A stretch of 25,789 nucleotides of DNA from Rhodothermaceae bacterium (GTDB lineage: Bacteria; Bacteroidota; Rhodothermia; Rhodothermales; Rubricoccaceae), in contig JABDIZ010000254.1 of NCBI GenBank assembly GCA_013003465.1, forward strand, positions 1-25,789, written 5' to 3'. The notes beneath the pieces were generated by a model, which saw nothing but the letters and a program-made list of their open reading frames with translations, was not told the DNA's origin and did no database searches. Numbering within the stretch: position 1 is the stretch's first letter; the number at the start of each line of letters is the position of its first letter. This document shows positions 22,496 through 25,789 of this stretch, one piece after another. Made by a program: the position numbers and the translations under genes.

Positions 22496-23818
22496 CTAGC
22501 GGCGTACGACCTCGACGCGGCGGTTGAGCGCCCGCCCGTCCGCCGTCGCGTTGTCGGCCACGGGTTCGGCTTCGCCCTTGCCCACGGGGCCGAGCCGTTC
22601 CTCGTTGATGCCGTGCTCCACGAGCCAGGCCACCACGGCAGCGGCGCGGCGCTGCGACAGGTCCTCATTGTAGTCCTCGCTGCCCACATCGTCGGTGTGG
22701 CCCTCGATGTCCACGGAGAGGGCAGGGCTGGCCTCCAGCGCCTCGCGGAGTTGTTGCAGGACGGGCTCGGAGGTCGGCTTGAGCGTGTCGCGGTCGAAGT
22801 CGAAGTAGATGCCGTAGAGCGTGACCTCGCCCGCGCTTTCGAGCGCAGCGCCAATGGGGTTGCCGGACGCCTCGACTTCGCTGCACGGCGTCGTCACGGT
22901 GTCGTCAGCGCGTGGCCCGGCCCACAGGTTGCGTCCTGGCAATCGGTAGCGCACGCCAACGAGTTCGCCGGTGCTGTCGATCACGAAGAGGGCTGTGCCG
23001 TTGACACCCTCCGTGTCTCGATCCACCCAACTCACCCGCGCGACGCCGCCCTCGACGTGGCCGAAGAGCGTGCCGCCGCCGCGCCCGCCGGTACCGGTGT
23101 AGCAGCCCGTCAACATGGCACCGTCTTGCGTGAGCTCGACGTAGGAGCGGCCCGGCGTTTCGTAGATGCCGGTGAAGCGCCCGTCGTCGCTCGGCACAGC
23201 CTCCTGCTCGCCGTACGCCACGACTTCATCGAAGTAGATGAAGCCTGCGTCGGCGTCCTGGCCGTCGCGCAGGGTGAAGCGGAGCCACTGGGCGGGCGTC
23301 TCGCTGGCTACATCCAGCAGGGTTTCTTCGGCTTCGTCCACCGTCAGCGTACCGAGCGGGACGAACCCCGCGTCCGGCCCCTCAGCAGAGGCTTCCACGT
23401 CGAACGACCGGGCCGTGGTAACCGACGGGCTGGGCTGATCGGCGGCGTTGTTGACGCCCACCTGTGTGAGCCGCGTTGGCGCCAGCAACTCGAAGACAAA
23501 CGTGTAGGGCGCCGCATCACGCGGACCGCTGTTGGCCCAGGCGCGGTCGGCCCGGTTGCCGTTGATCAGATCGAGCGCGCGGTTCTCCTCAGAGGACGCG
23601 GTGACGAGGGTGGCGCCGTTGGCGAGTGTGAGCAGGTCGCGCTCGGCCTCCGATGAATCCGCCGACACGAGAGGCTCGGCTTCGTGCGCTACCAGAGGCA
23701 CGTCCGTACTTGCGGTGCTCGTGGTCTGGGGTGCATCCGGCGTAGACTCGTCGGGGGCGTCCGAACTACAGGCCGCGAGGAGGAAGACCAACGAGAGAAC
23801 AGCGAGGGGGCGCAGCAT
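22496..23818 (-). CDS. OmpA-domain lipoprotein with discoidin-like domain
   Basis: A 440-residue protein from ATG 23818 (the GTG at 23827 is less likely). The signal ends with lipobox LAAC, Cys17. After an acidic, Thr/Ser-rich linker, residues about 75-210 resemble an F5/8 type C/discoidin-like sandwich (ALDLINGNRADRAWANSG, then RLTQVGVNNAADQPSPSV, ending EVVAYGEQ). A second small beta domain at about 215-315 begins FTGIYETPGRSYVEL. The C-terminal OmpA domain at about 330-440 has GIYFDFDRDTLKPTSEPVL, EGHTDDVGSEDYN, LSQRRAAAVVAWL and GRALNRRVEVVR, including the Asp and Arg that bind peptidoglycan. It probably tethers the outer membrane to the cell wall while displaying a ligand-binding domain. 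It ends 4 nt from the convergent kinase gene, so the two transcripts must meet. Confidence 0.92.
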   Translation of the reverse strand: MLRPLAVLSLVFLLAACSSDAPDESTPDAPQTTSTASTDVPLVAHEAEPLVSADSSEAERDLLTLANGATLVTASSEENRALDLINGNRADRAWANSGPRDAAPYTFVFELLAPTRLTQVGVNNAADQPSPSVTTARSFDVEASAEGPDAGFVPLGTLTVDEAEETLLDVASETPAQWLRFTLRDGQDADAGFIYFDEVVAYGEQEAVPSDDGRFTGIYETPGRSYVELTQDGAMLTGCYTGTGGRGGGTLFGHVEGGVARVSWVDRDTEGVNGTALFVIDSTGELVGVRYRLPGRNLWAGPRADDTVTTPCSEVEASGNPIGAALESAGEVTLYGIYFDFDRDTLKPTSEPVLQQLREALEASPALSVDIEGHTDDVGSEDYNEDLSQRRAAAVVAWLVEHGINEERLGPVGKGEAEPVADNATADGRALNRRVEVVRR

Positions 23819-23902
23819 CGGAGTCACCTGTGAATCAACGGGATAGCACAGGCAACGTACGGGGCGCCCTTTACACGGCGCAACCGTATCTCGGGGGCTG
23901 GG

Positions 23903-24967
23903 TCAGGAGCAGGTCAGCCCCTCCACGAACCAGCACCGGGTAAGAGCCGAGGTCTTGAAAAAGGCTATCAGAGCATCGGCGACGCGTTCCTCTCCGTCTC
24001 GGTTGGGGTGAATTCCATCACCCTCGAAGTACGATTCCGGCCAGACGGCCCAGAGATAGGGTCCCCACGCCATGAACGGTGTGCCTGAGAGGTTGCCCGT
24101 TTGGGCGTCCACCTGCCCCGTGGCGCGCTGCGTGATCTGGGCTTCGATAGCCCATTTGGTTCCAAAGCCCGTCTCGTAGGCCCAGGGCTCGGGGCTGTTG
24201 GTGTTGGGGTTCGCGTAGCCGCCATAGATGCGGCTCGTGAAGAACACCTGCTGGAGCTTCGGGTAGCGCTGCTGGAGTGCGCGCACGACATTGCCGATGG
24301 TCGCCTCAAGCGCATACGCATCAGCATCGTTGGGGGTGGGCGATCCAAGAGAGTCGCGCGACGGCTCGTTGGGCAAGGCAGCCTTGACCCAGACGATTTG
24401 GATCTGGGATTCGGTGAGGCCATACGCTGGCAAGACCTGCTCCTCGATTCGTCGGTACTCGGCGTCATCAGGGTTGTCCCAGCGGTCGAGCGCCTGGCCA
24501 CCGCGGGCGCCATTGACGATCACGAGATCGTCATTGAGCGAAGGATCATTTGCCGCCTTTCCCATGAAGGTCCACGAGTGGCAGGGGGTGTCATTCGGGG
24601 CACCCGTGCTCGCACCATGGCACCACTCCTGAGTCGCATTGGACATCGAGATGGACATTAGCCCGATGGCGCCATTGGGGTCAGGGTTGCCCTGTCCGTT
24701 GAGGGGCTGGATCTGCCGAGCGGCGTCTGCACCGAAGGCCGCATGGGCGTCCGGAGCATCGTTGGAGCCCAGGTAGAGGCCGCCTTCGAAGCCGTAGTAG
24801 GTGTTGGCCACGCCGTCGTCGCGGACCAGATCGATCAGCGGAATGGCCTGGGTAAAGTTGACCGGCGGCGGCGTGATCGGATTTGGACCGGGGCCGAGTG
24901 TATCGGTCGTATTGCAGGCAGCCAGGGCCAGGGCGGCGAGCAGGACATACGCTGTCCGGCGAAGCAT
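23903..24967 (-). CDS. SGNH/GDSL-type hydrolase-like lipoprotein
   Basis: A 354-residue protein with signal MLRRTAYVLLAALALAAC (lipobox LAAC, Cys18) and a Pro-rich linker PGPNPITPPP. The closing catalytic motif of SGNH enzymes is visible as EGDGIHPNRDGEERVADAL, Asp317 and His320 (D-x-x-H). Block III may be IVNGARGGQALD with its Asn/Gly. The usual block I GDS sequence is not obvious; the best candidate is GLMSISMSNATQEW, whose SISMSN occupies the expected strand. Four Cys residues in the mature part may form disulfides. The substrate is probably an ester or acylated glycan; not provable here. Start fixed by the signal peptide. It is unlinked by spacing to its neighbours (84 nt to the OmpA gene start). 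Confidence 0.75.
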   Translation of the reverse strand: MLRRTAYVLLAALALAACNTTDTLGPGPNPITPPPVNFTQAIPLIDLVRDDGVANTYYGFEGGLYLGSNDAPDAHAAFGADAARQIQPLNGQGNPDPNGAIGLMSISMSNATQEWCHGASTGAPNDTPCHSWTFMGKAANDPSLNDDLVIVNGARGGQALDRWDNPDDAEYRRIEEQVLPAYGLTESQIQIVWVKAALPNEPSRDSLGSPTPNDADAYALEATIGNVVRALQQRYPKLQQVFFTSRIYGGYANPNTNSPEPWAYETGFGTKWAIEAQITQRATGQVDAQTGNLSGTPFMAWGPYLWAVWPESYFEGDGIHPNRDGEERVADALIAFFKTSALTRCWFVEGLTCS

Positions 24968-25093
24968 GGCAGGAGGGGAAAGGGCAGGAGTAGCCGGTTC
25001 GGGGTGCAGGCAAACGGGCGTCTTGCTGATTCGATCCCGCGGGACAGGGACTTAATCAAACCAGGACCCAGGCCGAGCGGTGACGCACCCTGC

Positions 25094-25789
25094 TCAAACT
25101 ACCTCGTAGCGTTGCCCCACTTTCGTAAAGGCCTGCACGGCACGGTCGAGATGGGCACGCGTGTGTGCCGCCGAGACCTGTACGCGGATGCGCGCCTCGC
25201 CCTTCGGAACGACCGGGAACGAGAAGCCGATCACATAAATGCCCTCGTCCAGCAGGTCGCGCGCCACGTCTTGCGCCAGCTTGGCGTCGTAGAGCATAAT
25301 GGGCACGATGGGGTGTTTGCCTGCTTTGATGGCGAAGCCCGCCGCCGTCATCTGCTCGCGGAAGTAACGTGTGTTCTCGACCAGCGTCTCGCGGAGATTG
25401 CCCGTGTCCTCCAGCATGTCGAGCACCTTGAGCGAAGCGTACACGATGGCGGGCGCGACGGTGTTGGAGAAGAGGTAAGGCCGCGAGCGCTGTCGCAGCA
25501 GGTCCACGATCTCCTGGCTCGCTACGGTGAAGCCGCCCGAAGCGCCGCCAAGCGCCTTGCCGAGCGTGCTCGTAATGATATCCACCTGATCGAGCACGCC
25601 TCGGTACTCGGCCGCGCCTCGTCCGGTTGGCCCGAAGAAGCCGGTGGCGTGGCACTCGTCCACATGGACGAGCGCGTCGTACTGCTTCGCGAGGGCACAG
25701 ATCTGGTCGAGTTTCGCCACATCGCCGTCCATCGAGAAGACGCCGTCGGTGGTGATGCAGCGGATGCGGGCATCCTGGCTGTCCTGGAG
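25094..25789 (-). CDS. kbl: 2-amino-3-ketobutyrate CoA ligase, partial
   Basis: The 3' 231 codons of a gene whose start lies beyond the window. The sequence follows E. coli Kbl closely: TTDGVFSMDGD, ALVHVDECHATGFFG, IITSTLGKALGGASGG, RQRSRPYLFSNTVAPAIVYA and FPVVPKGEARIRVQVSAAHT. The Lys of LGKALGG (residue 78 of the visible part) is the pyridoxal-phosphate Schiff-base lysine; VDECHATG carries the cofactor-contacting Asp and His. The enzyme cleaves 2-amino-3-oxobutyrate with CoA to glycine and acetyl-CoA, the second step of threonine breakdown after threonine dehydrogenase. Sister enzymes in the family (BioF, HemA, SPT) share the fold, but the SRPYLFSN and PVVPKGEARIR segments favour Kbl. A tdh gene may lie just outside. 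Confidence 0.93.
   Translation of the reverse strand, partial: LQDSQDARIRCITTDGVFSMDGDVAKLDQICALAKQYDALVHVDECHATGFFGPTGRGAAEYRGVLDQVDIITSTLGKALGGASGGFTVASQEIVDLLRQRSRPYLFSNTVAPAIVYASLKVLDMLEDTGNLRETLVENTRYFREQMTAAGFAIKAGKHPIVPIMLYDAKLAQDVARDLLDEGIYVIGFSFPVVPKGEARIRVQVSAAHTRAHLDRAVQAFTKVGQRYEVV

Overview
This GC-rich window comes from a Gram-negative bacterium that secretes many of its proteins. Several features fit the Bacteroidota/Rhodothermota side of the tree: numerous lipoprotein signal peptides, a FAS1 protein, an OmpA-domain lipoprotein, a LytTR two-component pair, an ECF sigma factor fused in one operon to a TPR-type Ser/Thr kinase, and weak or absent Shine-Dalgarno sequences before most starts. 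A Rhodothermales-like (marine or halophilic) source is my best inference, not a demonstration. I see no tRNA, rRNA, CRISPR array, transposase or integrase.

Left part (1-5100): six unrelated genes or gene fragments stand as singletons: an amidohydrolase tail, a small lipoprotein, the HchA/Hsp31 glyoxalase-deglycase, a frameshifted amidohydrolase, a Zn-protease-like lipoprotein and a CPXCG zinc-ribbon protein. Between every adjacent pair lies one copy of a roughly 120-bp repeat. There are five copies, one strongly diverged, and all point the same way whichever strand the neighbouring genes use. The copies share a 5' box starting AACCC, an internal GATCTTGCCTCGTYC box, a variable hairpin, and a 3' block AGCGG-6 nt-GTTCTAY. 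The 5' box can pair with the 3' block. This resembles a gene-cassette array with attC-like sites that do not match the textbook GTTRRRY core, and it is the most interesting object in the window.

Middle part (5100-10900): a FAS1 protein and a secreted alpha/beta hydrolase, then a LytS/LytTR-type histidine kinase and response regulator operon, all on the minus strand. Divergent from these is a two-CBS-domain protein followed by a terminator, then a tiny membrane protein and a SET-domain protein in one operon.

Right part (10900-25789): a long minus-strand run of exported proteins (vWA protein, seven-repeat RCC1 propeller lipoprotein, small lipoprotein, a 1232-residue propeller/lipase-like protein and a LolA-like protein). 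Divergent from it is the ECF sigma factor gene, whose coding sequence contains an 11-G tract and whose stop overlaps the start of a membrane Ser/Thr kinase with a TPR-like outer part. The kinase gene is convergent, with a 4-nt gap, to a discoidin-like/OmpA lipoprotein gene. An SGNH-type lipoprotein and the 3' two-thirds of kbl (threonine degradation) close the window. The sigma-kinase pair could control the adjacent envelope genes, but no promoter evidence for this can be read directly.
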